This document shows positions 1-6,438 of a stretch of DNA of 13,645 nt, one piece after another. The notes beneath the pieces were generated by a model. It was given only the letters and a program-made list of their open reading frames with translations, was not told the origin of the DNA and made no database searches. Position numbers and translations under genes: made by a program. Source of the stretch: UBA4132 sp037133675. GTDB lineage: Bacteria > Pseudomonadota > Gammaproteobacteria > Methylococcales > Methylomonadaceae. The DNA lies in the NCBI GenBank assembly GCA_037133675.1, contig JBAXNR010000104.1:1-13645 (forward strand). Reading direction: 5' to 3'. Positions within the stretch are counted from its first letter, which is position 1. Every line of letters begins with the position of its first letter.

Positions 1-69
1 GAATCCAGATTTCGCAGGTTTAGCTTGATTTTTAACACAGTTGCTCGCAGGTTTGGGCTATTTAATACA

Positions 70-3000
70 TTATGATGATTGCTGATTAATTGTACTATCT
101 ATGGCAGCCATTATTTTTTCAGCTAGGATTTTGACATGAGGTTCTGTGAATATTTCAAAATGACTCCCAGTAACCTCTTGAACATCTAGCTTATCACCCA
201 GAAGTCTTTTCCATGCTTTTTCTGGAGGAATACTCCTAAAGCGCATACTGTCGTCCAAAACTTCTCCTTGAAAGAGTGTTACATGATGCCCCTTATATAT
301 TTCTGGTTGATAATCCTTGCCACAAGCTATGTCAGGTGCTTCGGTATAAAAGTGAGGCCAGAACTCTGTGCCATATTTGTCTGGTATTGTCAGGTCATTG
401 ATTTTACTTTTTACTCGCTCTAGGAGTTTACTGGGTCCTACACTAAGAAAATTAGTGATAATCTGATGATAGGGCAAGCTCTCTTTTTCTTGTGTCAAAT
501 AGGTATCCAGCAATCCTACTAAGTTCACTTGGTGTCCATTGGTAGCTAATTGGCAAGCCATTTCATAGGCGACTATGCCACCAAAAGAAAATCCGATCAA
601 ATAGTAGGGTCCGTTCGGCTGAACTTTTTGCATTTCGTTGATGTAGTGAGCAGCCAGTTCTTTCAATGGTGGTAGACGGACAGAACGATCACTAATTTCA
701 CCTGCCATGCCATATCGTAGAAAATATAATGGCTGTTCTTTTCCTATATATCGTGGGAAGTCTACTAACGTGATGGTGTGAATCGCAAATAAAGGCGGGC
801 GTGAACCTTGCGTCTGAATTGGCACAAGAGAATACCATGAAGGCTGTTGGTTGCCAGACACTATTATTTTTGCCAGTTCTTCAATGGTTGGTGATTGGTA
901 AAATGCACCTAAGGGTAACTCGGTATTGAATAGTTTATTAACGTCAACAATCAACTTAACTGCTAACAAGGAATGACCACCCAACTCGAAGAAATTATTG
1001 TGAATGCCAACCTGATCCACTTTCAAAATATTGCACCATAGCTCGGCTAGTGATTTTTCCACTGGATTGCGAGGAGCGACAAAATTATCCTCTGATACTT
1101 GTTGGTAATCATCGGGGCTTGGTAAAGCCTTTCTATTTAGCTTGCCATTGGGAGTCAGCGGTAATGCGTCGAGGAACACAAAGGCTGACGGTATCATAAA
1201 CACAGGTATCTTTTCTTTAAGAAAGTCGCGTAATTCAGGAACGCTAAGTTTGGAATCATCCTTAATTACTAAATAAGCCACTAATCGCTTATCTCCTTCG
1301 AGGTCTTCGACAGCTAACACAGCTACTTCAAGCACTGTAGGATGTTCTGCCAGCTTTGCCTCAATATCACCTAGCTCAATTCTAAAGCCTCGGATTTTGA
1401 CTTGGAAGTCATTACGACCTAGAAATTCAATAGTGCCGTCAGGCAACCATCGAGACAGATCACCCGTTTTGTACATTCTTGCCCCTGCTTCTGTTGCGAA
1501 CGGATCAGCGATAAAGCGTTCTTCTGTCAGTTCGGGGCGATTGAGATAGCCTCGCGCAACGCCATCTCCAGCAATATAAAGTTCACCTGATGTACGCACT
1601 GGCACTGGTTGTAAATTTTCATCCAGAATATAAACTTGCGTATTGGCAATAGGACGACCAATTGATTCAAATGGATTGAGTTCAGGACGCTGATCATCTA
1701 TCAGTAAACAAGTAGACCAAACCGTTGTTTCCGTTGGGCCATAGACATTCCACAATTCGCCTACAGACTCTGTTAAGCGCGTTGAAAGATCAACTGTTAA
1801 TGCCTCGCCCCCACAAAGTGCTTTCAGTTTTTTTGAGCCTTTCCAATCGCCATGTTGCAACAATCGCCATGTTGCAGGCGTTGCCTGTAATAGGGTAATC
1901 TCAGACTGTGCTATTATTTCTTGCAAAGCCGCTGAATCAGCCGCGTTCATACGACTAATCAGGACAATTTTCGCGCCATTAATTAGTGGAAGAAACAATT
2001 CCAAGCCCGCTATATCAAATGATATGGTTGTAACGGCTAATAGTATGTCATCACAGCTAAGTCCAGGTGCTTTTGTCATGGTACACAAAAAATTGACCAT
2101 ATTGCCATGTTCAATCATCACACCTTTGGGTTTTCCAGTCGAACCAGAGGTATAGATGACATAAGCCAGATGCGCTGGCGTAAGCCCAAACTGCTGACAA
2201 TCCAAGTTGCTGTCTGGCTGGTTTACCCACACAGATGGCTCGACATCGAGATCGATCATTGGCACGGCTTTAACCATATCCGTAAACAGATCCATTAATT
2301 TGCCTTGAGTTAGTAAGGCGATTGGATTGCTATCTTCGATCATCGTGATAAGGCGATCAACTGGATAAGAGGGATCCAATGGCACATAAGCCCCCCCCGC
2401 CTTAAGAATAGCCAACAGTCCTACCACCATATTTAAGCAACGATCAACGCAGATGGCGACTAACGTATCTGGCTTAACGCCCAATTCGACAAGATGATAA
2501 GCTAACTGATTGGCTTGGGCATTAAGTACCTGATAACTCAATTGTTGGTCTTCAAACACCAGTGCGATAGCAGAAGGCGTTCTTGCTACTTGCTCTTCAA
2601 ATAGTTGATGGATACATTTATCTTTCGGGTAGTCAGTTTTAGTGGCATTCCATTCGACCAATATCTGCTGGCGTTCAGGTGCGGTCAGTAGAGGTAATTC
2701 AGCAATGCTTGTTTCTGGGTGTTCGACTATGGCAGCCAGCAAGTTTTTAAAATGCCCCGCCAATCGCTTGATGGTGTCGGCAGTGAATAAGTCGGTGCTG
2801 TATTCAATCGTACCCGTTAAACCATCCGCTTGTTCCAGCAATGAAATAGTCAAATCAAATTTAGCGGAGTTACTGGTTACACTGAGTTTATTAGCAGTTA
2901 GACCCGTTAGCTGCACGTCTTGCAGGACGGCAGGTTGTAAAATAAACATGACTTGAAACAACGGATGGCGGCTCATATCGCGTTGGACTTGCAATTCTGC

Positions 3001-4053
3001 GACCAGTTTTTCAAAGGGTATATCTTGATGCGCGTAGGCACTCAGACAAACCTCGCCTACTCTATCTAACAGTTGGCTAAAACTTGGTGTTCCTGATAAA
3101 TCGGTGCGTAATGCTAAGGTATTGACAAAAAAGCCAATCAAATTTTCTGTGTCCTGCCGATTGCGACCCGCAATTGGAGAACCGACAACAATGTCATCCT
3201 GACCACTGTAACGGTGTAATAACACTTGAAAAGCCGCCAATAGCGTCATAAATAAAGTCACGTTTTGCCGTTGACTCAAGGTTTTTAAACCCTCAGTGAG
3301 CGCGGCTGATAAGTGAATAGTTTCTCGCGCCCCCTGATAAGACGGTTGCTTAGGGTGGGGCTTATCCGTCGGTAATTCCAGTATGGTCAGATTAGCCAGT
3401 TGGGTTTTCCAATAGCTTAGCTGTTTTTCCAATACATCACCTTGTAGCCATTCGCGTTGCCAGACTGCGTAATCCGCATATTGAATGGATAGCTCAGGTA
3501 ACTCACTCGCTTGCCCTTTGCTAAATGCCATGTAGAGACTTGCCAACTCCTCCTCGAATATCCCCATAGACCAACTATCAGAAATAATGTGATGGATGGT
3601 TATCAATAGGATATGTTCCTGAGCAGATAGCTTAAGCAGCAAGGCACGCAGTAACGGGGCTTGTTTGAGATCAAACGCTTTATTTGCTTCTGCATCAAAA
3701 ATACTTTGAACTTCACGCTCTCGATGTTCTTGCGGCTGTGCCGATAAATCTATGAAGCTACATTCAAAAGGCATAGCTGCCATGATGACTTGCAGTGGTT
3801 CGCCATCCTGTTCAACAAAATAAGTACGCAAGGTATCATGACGCGCAATAATCTCATTCAAGCTTTGTTGCAACGCAGACACATTCAGCTCACCATTGAG
3901 TTGAATCGCCCAAGAGATATTGTAAATACTACTTGCTCCCAGCAGCCGATCTAAAAACCATAGCCGTTGCTGAGCGAATGACGTAGGGAAAGTATTGGTG
4001 TTATCAACAGACTCTTGTGAAGAATCATCATTATTATGTTTTTGATAGTTCAT
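70..4053 (-). CDS. Single-module non-ribosomal peptide synthetase, C-A-T-TE
   Basis: A 1327-aa cytoplasmic NRPS termination module that would condense an incoming acyl or peptidyl group with one activated amino acid and release the product. Condensation domain, about residues 24-460: HHIISDS at 154-160 has the catalytic His pair and Asp, but Ser replaces the usual Gly of HHxxxDG. Adenylation domain, about 478-980: A3 YTSGSTGKPKG at 634-644, YGPTET at 771-776, A10 Lys971. By hand alignment to GrsA, the pocket reads D680 I681 L684 Q723 C747 G749 V770 V778 W779 K971 (DILQCGVVWK). This is close to the DILQLGLIWK code I recall for glycine domains, so glycine or another small residue is likely. Carrier domain: LGGHSL, phosphopantetheine Ser1028. 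Thioesterase, about 1085-1320: GFSFG with Ser1156, probable Asp1183 and His1298. The start has little Shine-Dalgarno support. No second module is adjacent on the upstream side, so the donor must come from elsewhere. Confidence 0.95.
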   Translation of the reverse strand: MNYQKHNNDDSSQESVDNTNTFPTSFAQQRLWFLDRLLGASSIYNISWAIQLNGELNVSALQQSLNEIIARHDTLRTYFVEQDGEPLQVIMAAMPFECSFIDLSAQPQEHREREVQSIFDAEANKAFDLKQAPLLRALLLKLSAQEHILLITIHHIISDSWSMGIFEEELASLYMAFSKGQASELPELSIQYADYAVWQREWLQGDVLEKQLSYWKTQLANLTILELPTDKPHPKQPSYQGARETIHLSAALTEGLKTLSQRQNVTLFMTLLAAFQVLLHRYSGQDDIVVGSPIAGRNRQDTENLIGFFVNTLALRTDLSGTPSFSQLLDRVGEVCLSAYAHQDIPFEKLVAELQVQRDMSRHPLFQVMFILQPAVLQDVQLTGLTANKLSVTSNSAKFDLTISLLEQADGLTGTIEYSTDLFTADTIKRLAGHFKNLLAAIVEHPETSIAELPLLTAPERQQILVEWNATKTDYPKDKCIHQLFEEQVARTPSAIALVFEDQQLSYQVLNAQANQLAYHLVELGVKPDTLVAICVDRCLNMVVGLLAILKAGGAYVPLDPSYPVDRLITMIEDSNPIALLTQGKLMDLFTDMVKAVPMIDLDVEPSVWVNQPDSNLDCQQFGLTPAHLAYVIYTSGSTGKPKGVMIEHGNMVNFLCTMTKAPGLSCDDILLAVTTISFDIAGLELFLPLINGAKIVLISRMNAADSAALQEIIAQSEITLLQATPATWRLLQHGDWKGSKKLKALCGGEALTVDLSTRLTESVGELWNVYGPTETTVWSTCLLIDDQRPELNPFESIGRPIANTQVYILDENLQPVPVRTSGELYIAGDGVARGYLNRPELTEERFIADPFATEAGARMYKTGDLSRWLPDGTIEFLGRNDFQVKIRGFRIELGDIEAKLAEHPTVLEVAVLAVEDLEGDKRLVAYLVIKDDSKLSVPELRDFLKEKIPVFMIPSAFVFLDALPLTPNGKLNRKALPSPDDYQQVSEDNFVAPRNPVEKSLAELWCNILKVDQVGIHNNFFELGGHSLLAVKLIVDVNKLFNTELPLGAFYQSPTIEELAKIIVSGNQQPSWYSLVPIQTQGSRPPLFAIHTITLVDFPRYIGKEQPLYFLRYGMAGEISDRSVRLPPLKELAAHYINEMQKVQPNGPYYLIGFSFGGIVAYEMACQLATNGHQVNLVGLLDTYLTQEKESLPYHQIITNFLSVGPSKLLERVKSKINDLTIPDKYGTEFWPHFYTEAPDIACGKDYQPEIYKGHHVTLFQGEVLDDSMRFRSIPPEKAWKRLLGDKLDVQEVTGSHFEIFTEPHVKILAEKIMAAIDSTINQQSS
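1844..1876 (-). repeat. 16-nt direct repeat, period 17, in the NRPS adenylation domain
   Basis: CAATCGCCATGTTGCA occurs at 1844-1859 and again at 1861-1876, separated by one base. Because the period is 17, the two copies are read in different frames, giving parts of ATWRL and QHGDW (residues about 727-737). The protein length in this region looks normal for the family. Confidence 0.7.
2391..2398 (-). repeat. Eight-base C/G homopolymer inside the NRPS adenylation domain
   Basis: C8 on the plus strand is G8 in the coding sense and encodes parts of Ala-Gly-Gly-Ala (552-555) in the conserved A2 motif KAGGAYVPLDP. The frame is intact here. A one-base slip would truncate the protein within the adenylation domain, losing the carrier and thioesterase domains. 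Confidence 0.6.
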
Positions 4054-4081
4054 AGGGTTATTTTATGGGTTAGGTAATACG

Positions 4082-4183
4082 TTGATCGGAGCTATTACAT
4101 TGCTGGGAATTACTTATTTTAGTATAGTTTTCACTTTTACTGATAACTCAGTAACAGTGGGTGCGTCAAAGCCGACAGAGTAG
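4082..4183 (+). CDS. Doubtful small hydrophobic peptide or membrane-protein remnant
   Basis: This frame encodes about 33 aa from a TTG. It begins with a continuous hydrophobic segment of about 17 residues (LIGAITLLGITYFSIVF), followed by a short polar tail ending in KPTE. The frame stays open upstream to 4046, just after a TGA at 4043-4045, and the upstream residues are also membrane-like. There is no ATG and only a weak AGG-containing ribosome site, and the frame overlaps the presumed NRPS leader in the opposite direction. It may be a small membrane peptide, the decayed end of a membrane protein, or chance. I do not recognise a family. Confidence 0.15.
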   Translation: MIGAITLLGITYFSIVFTFTDNSVTVGASKPTE

Positions 4184-4195
4184 TAATGATGACTA

Positions 4196-4354
4196 ATGGC
4201 TAAAATTGAAGAAATTAATCTGCCCCGCCCTAGAACACGCAAATCCTTGTTAGAACACCCTGATTATTATCGGTATCGGGAAAGTATACTGAGCTTTTTA
4301 TCGGAATGCGACTACGCACATTAGTATTTTGAATACCGAGTACCGCCTGAATAA
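4196..4354 (+). pseudogene. Small unknown ORF with in-frame amber codon, possible gene remnant
   Basis: An ATG at 4196 opens a 42-codon, strongly charged frame ending in TAG at 4322-4324. Immediately after the amber codon the same frame continues for nine protein-like residues (YFEYRVPPE) to a TAA at 4352-4354. The composition, rich in Arg, Glu and Tyr with LPRPRTRKSLLEHPDYYRYR, looks more like a real polypeptide than random intergenic translation. A CAG-to-TAG change would explain the break. The ribosome site is poor and I do not recognise a family. It could be a decayed gene, a genuine 42-aa protein or chance. Confidence 0.25.
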
Positions 4355-4407
4355 GTTTGAGTAAAACTTTACTATCAGTCCATATCTGTATGAATAATAA
4401 CCGCTTG

Positions 4408-4416
4408 TGCTATACT
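4408..4416 (+). promoter_or_regulatory. Extended -10 promoter element for the porin gene
   Basis: TGCTATACT matches the extended -10 pattern TGnTATAAT at all but one position and lies 35 bases upstream of the chosen porin ATG, implying a short leader. No good -35 hexamer is present at 16-18 bases, which fits extended -10 promoters. A GTG at 4407 that would extend the porin ORF falls inside this element, which argues against that start. Confidence 0.4.
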
Positions 4417-4440
4417 TGCCAAAATGTTTTTTAATTATCA

Positions 4441-4447
4441 AAGGGGG
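4441..4447 (+). promoter_or_regulatory. Shine-Dalgarno that sets the porin start
   Basis: AAGGGGG ends 4 bases before the ATG at 4452. The longer in-frame GTG start at 4407 has no such site. The 4452 start also puts a clean signal peptide at the very N-terminus. Confidence 0.6.
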
Positions 4448-4451
4448 CTTT

Positions 4452-5771
4452 ATGCCACGAAATCAACGAAAAATACCATTATCAATGGTACTACTCTCAC
4501 TATCCGTTGGTGCTGGCGTAGCTTTAGCCGATACTACAAAAGATATAGAGAACGCACTTAAAATTGGCAAAGACGGTGGAGTCAAAGTTGATATGCGCTA
4601 TCGTTATGAAAACGTCAATCAAGATAATACCATCAACCCAGCCACTGGCGCGTTGGTAGCACCTAGCAGACAACCAGCTACAGCCAATGCCAATACTATA
4701 CGCACCAAATTGGGCATACTTACGCCAACATTTTACGGTGTACAGGGGTATGTCGAGTACGCAGGAAATCATGTTTTACAATCCGATTACAATAACGGAT
4801 TGGGTAATAAACCGTGGTTTTCGACGGTTAATGACCCTAGTGTCAACAGACTTAACCAGTTGTGGCTGAGCTATTCAGGTATTCCAGATACCGCAATTAA
4901 AGGCGGACGGCAAGTTATTAAACTGGATGATGACCGTTTTATCGGTAACGTGCCTTGGAGACAGACCGAAAATGTCTATGATTCTGTGTTGGTTACTAAT
5001 AAGTCAATTAAAAATTTAACGGCTAAAGTAGGCTACATCGGTAATACTAATACTGTTTTAGCTACCACTGACAATATGAATACCCCATTGCTTAACCTTA
5101 ACTATGACTTAGGTGATTATGGTCATTTAATCAGTTATGGCTACTGGATAGGCTACACCAAACCACCCGCCGTATCAGCGAATCCAGCCACAGCAGTAAA
5201 TAGGTCTAATCAAACTTATGGTATTCGTTTTACCAATAGCGACACACCTAAAAAGTTCTACGACCACTATAGTTTGCTGTACACAGCAGAATGGGGTTTG
5301 CAAAAAGATTACCTTAACAGTCCTGTCAAATACCAAGTGAATCGCTATAACTTGATGATGGGAGCTAACGTCTATAACTTTGCTTTCAAAGGCTCTATGG
5401 AGCAAATGGATGGTCATGGTGTTAATCAAACCTTCGTTACCCCTTTATCTAGCGCACACGGTATCAACGGTTGGTCGGATGTACTTGCTACCACCCCTGC
5501 ATTCGGTCTTCGTCATTGGACGGGTACAGCCGTCGGCACTTTCTTGGAAGATAACAGCCTTGAAGTGATGGGCGTTTTTCATGACTTTTCATCTAGTGCG
5601 GGAAAACAAAACTACGGCAAAGAATGGGACTTTCAGGTCATGAAAAAATTCGGGACACACTACTCGCTATTAGCAAAATATGCCTATTTTGATGCTGCCC
5701 CTAGTGCTAATTTTTCACCCAATGCAACAGATACACAGAAGATTTGGGTACAAGGCGGCGTTAATTTCTAA
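4452..5771 (+). CDS. Outer-membrane beta-barrel protein, alginate-export/porin-like
   Basis: A 439-aa protein. Residues 1-26 are a typical signal peptide: a basic MPRNQRK start, a hydrophobic core, and an ALA cleavage site before DTTKD. The mature part shows repeated amphipathic strands rich in Tyr, Asn and Gly, and ends in a terminal Phe (VQGGVNF) as outer-membrane barrels do for BAM recognition. GGRQVIKLDDDRFIGNVPWRQ lies at about 151-171. I recall this signature from the alginate-export (AlgE-like, PF13372) family common in gammaproteobacteria. The likely role is passive transport of an anionic or other small solute across the outer membrane. The substrate cannot be read from sequence, and no alginate biosynthesis genes are nearby. 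The gene looks monocistronic, with an extended -10 upstream and a strong terminator downstream. Confidence 0.85.
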   Translation: MPRNQRKIPLSMVLLSLSVGAGVALADTTKDIENALKIGKDGGVKVDMRYRYENVNQDNTINPATGALVAPSRQPATANANTIRTKLGILTPTFYGVQGYVEYAGNHVLQSDYNNGLGNKPWFSTVNDPSVNRLNQLWLSYSGIPDTAIKGGRQVIKLDDDRFIGNVPWRQTENVYDSVLVTNKSIKNLTAKVGYIGNTNTVLATTDNMNTPLLNLNYDLGDYGHLISYGYWIGYTKPPAVSANPATAVNRSNQTYGIRFTNSDTPKKFYDHYSLLYTAEWGLQKDYLNSPVKYQVNRYNLMMGANVYNFAFKGSMEQMDGHGVNQTFVTPLSSAHGINGWSDVLATTPAFGLRHWTGTAVGTFLEDNSLEVMGVFHDFSSSAGKQNYGKEWDFQVMKKFGTHYSLLAKYAYFDAAPSANFSPNATDTQKIWVQGGVNF

Positions 5772-5799
5772 TTGCTAGACCTGAAATGCCAATTCTTTC

Positions 5800-5836
5800 A
5801 AACCCGCTGGTGCATTGCGCCAGCGGGTTTTTTATT
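5800..5836 (+). terminator. Strong rho-independent terminator after the porin gene
   Basis: AAACCCGCTGG (5800-5810) pairs perfectly with CCAGCGGGTTT (5820-5830). The pairing can extend inward through one G-U and two more pairs to a 3-base loop. A run of T continues to 5833 and on into TTATT. It lies 29 bases after the porin stop and separates it from the next transcription unit. Confidence 0.93.
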
Positions 5837-5869
5837 GCCTAAATTTTTTGGTTGCGCTTAGCGTTTTAG

Positions 5870-5897
5870 TTGAGATAAGCCTAGAGCAAGTTATAAT
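5870..5897 (+). promoter_or_regulatory. Sigma70-type promoter of the adaptor/STAND locus
   Basis: TTGAGA at 5870-5875 and a perfect TATAAT at 5892-5897 are separated by 16 bases, 36 bases upstream of the ATG at 5933. The element follows the porin terminator, so the adaptor and STAND genes have their own transcription start. Its near-consensus quality implies strong expression unless repressed. Confidence 0.75.
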
Positions 5898-5904
5898 TAT
5901 AACT
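5889..5904. promoter_or_regulatory. Perfect 16-bp palindrome over the -10, possible operator
   Basis: AGTTATAATTATAACT is its own reverse complement and fully contains the TATAAT of the promoter at 5870-5897. A dimeric regulator bound here would block RNA polymerase. No candidate regulator gene is adjacent, and AT-rich palindromes can arise by chance, so an operator role is inference. Confidence 0.35.
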
Positions 5905-5932
5905 CTCCCACACCCTAACCAAGGAAATACAC

Positions 5933-6397
5933 ATGGATCCCATCACCGCAATCGTTACCGCAGTCGCCATAGGTGCAGCAGAAGCATTAAATTCTACGGC
6001 AAAACAAGCTGTTCAAGATTTATACGCAGGAATAAAAACACTGATTCAGAATAAATATCACAGTGCTAATTCCAGTTTGGAAGCCTTGGAAAAGAAACCA
6101 GAATCTGCATCTAAGCGTGATTCGTTACAAGAAGATTTACACGATTCAGGCGCGGCAAATGATGCTGAATTATTGCAAAAAGCTCAAGCCTTGTTAAAAG
6201 CCATTGAAGACCACGCGCCACAAGCTGCGCAAGCGATAGGCATTAAATTAGAAGATGTGAAAGCGGCTAATGTGCGTTTACAGGAAATTATTGTTAGCGG
6301 TGAACAAGCGGCTGGTGTTCATATTAAACACGGCGAATTTAGCGGTGATATTGAAATCAGTAAAGTCAAAGTAGAGGGGCAACCCTTAAAAAAGTAG
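5933..6397 (+). CDS. Small helical plus beta-repeat protein, probable N-terminal part of a STAND fusion
   Basis: A 154-aa protein with AAGGAA (5921-5926) 6 bases before its ATG. Residues 1-25 are Ala/Ile/Val-rich with no signal-peptide cleavage site (MDPITAIVTAVAIGAAEAL). Residues 25-120 are charged and helical (QDLYAGIKTLIQNKY, then DDAELLQ-like segments). Residues 121-149 switch to alternating beta character: IIVSGE, GVHIKHGEF, SGDIEISKVKVEG. From memory, similar domains occur N-terminal to NTPase or other signalling modules in diverse bacteria, but I cannot name a verified family or biochemical activity. The ORF ends TTA AAA AAG TAG, and the STAND frame overlaps its 3' end in -1. The likely roles are an adaptor or an effector-recruiting module. 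It may be made both alone and fused to the STAND protein. Confidence 0.8.
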   Translation: MDPITAIVTAVAIGAAEALNSTAKQAVQDLYAGIKTLIQNKYHSANSSLEALEKKPESASKRDSLQEDLHDSGAANDAELLQKAQALLKAIEDHAPQAAQAIGIKLEDVKAANVRLQEIIVSGEQAAGVHIKHGEFSGDIEISKVKVEGQPLKK

Positions 6398-6431
6398 ATT
6401 CCGCAACGGCGGAGGCTTCTTCTGTTGCGGA
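6373..6431 (+). promoter_or_regulatory. Candidate programmed -1 ribosomal frameshift site
   Basis: Three elements occur in dnaX-like order. SD-like AGAGGGG is at 6373-6379. Slippery heptamer A-AAA-AAG is at 6388-6394, phased TTA AAA AAG in the small gene and followed by TAG at 6395. A hairpin has perfect 8-bp arms TCCGCAAC (6400-6407) and GTTGCGGA (6424-6431), with a 5-base spacer and a 16-base loop. Slipping by -1 skips the TAG and reads GTA GAT onward in the STAND frame, which is open across the junction. The shifted product would have 154 + 879 = 1033 residues. Alternatives are a lost A in a run of six (mutation or sequencing error), or an attenuator hairpin, since TGTTTTATT follows the stem. 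Confidence 0.6.
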
Positions 6432-6438
6432 TGTTTTA

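Larger units (their letters stand above)
4054..4451. other. Divergent intergenic region between NRPS and porin genes
   Basis: A 398-base stretch with no confidently real gene. For the leftward NRPS gene there is a TATACT-like -10 on the minus strand (plus-strand AGTATA, 4121-4126), without a convincing -35. For the rightward porin gene there is an extended -10 at 4408-4416. Two tiny plus-strand frames lie inside. A hydrophobic stretch is open from 4046 and could start at TTG 4082, ending at 4183. A 42-codon ORF with an ATG start runs 4196-4324. I found no tRNA, inverted terminal repeat or transposase fragment by eye. Confidence 0.6.

Noticed and set aside
1..69. CRISPR-like repeats at the left edge
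   Set aside because: There are only two 10-nt copies, too short for CRISPR repeats, and no cas genes.
2107..2956. Plus-strand open frames inside the NRPS gene
   Set aside because: They lie antisense to conserved condensation and adenylation motifs, have no ribosome sites and show no family resemblance.
4407..4451. Upstream GTG start for the porin gene
   Set aside because: The GTG overlaps the extended -10, has no ribosome site, and would put 15 extra residues before a clean signal peptide. The ATG at 4452 has AAGGGGG upstream.
5815..6054. 79-codon plus-strand frame spanning the porin terminator and STAND promoter
   Set aside because: It overlaps the terminator, promoter and start of the well-supported adaptor gene in another frame, and its translation is not protein-like.
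6400..6438. Intrinsic terminator ending the small adaptor gene
   Set aside because: The 8-bp stem has a 16-base loop, and the following TGTTTTATT is a weak U-tract. Heptamer phasing, spacing and the open -1 frame favour a frameshift stimulator, though attenuation is kept as an alternative.
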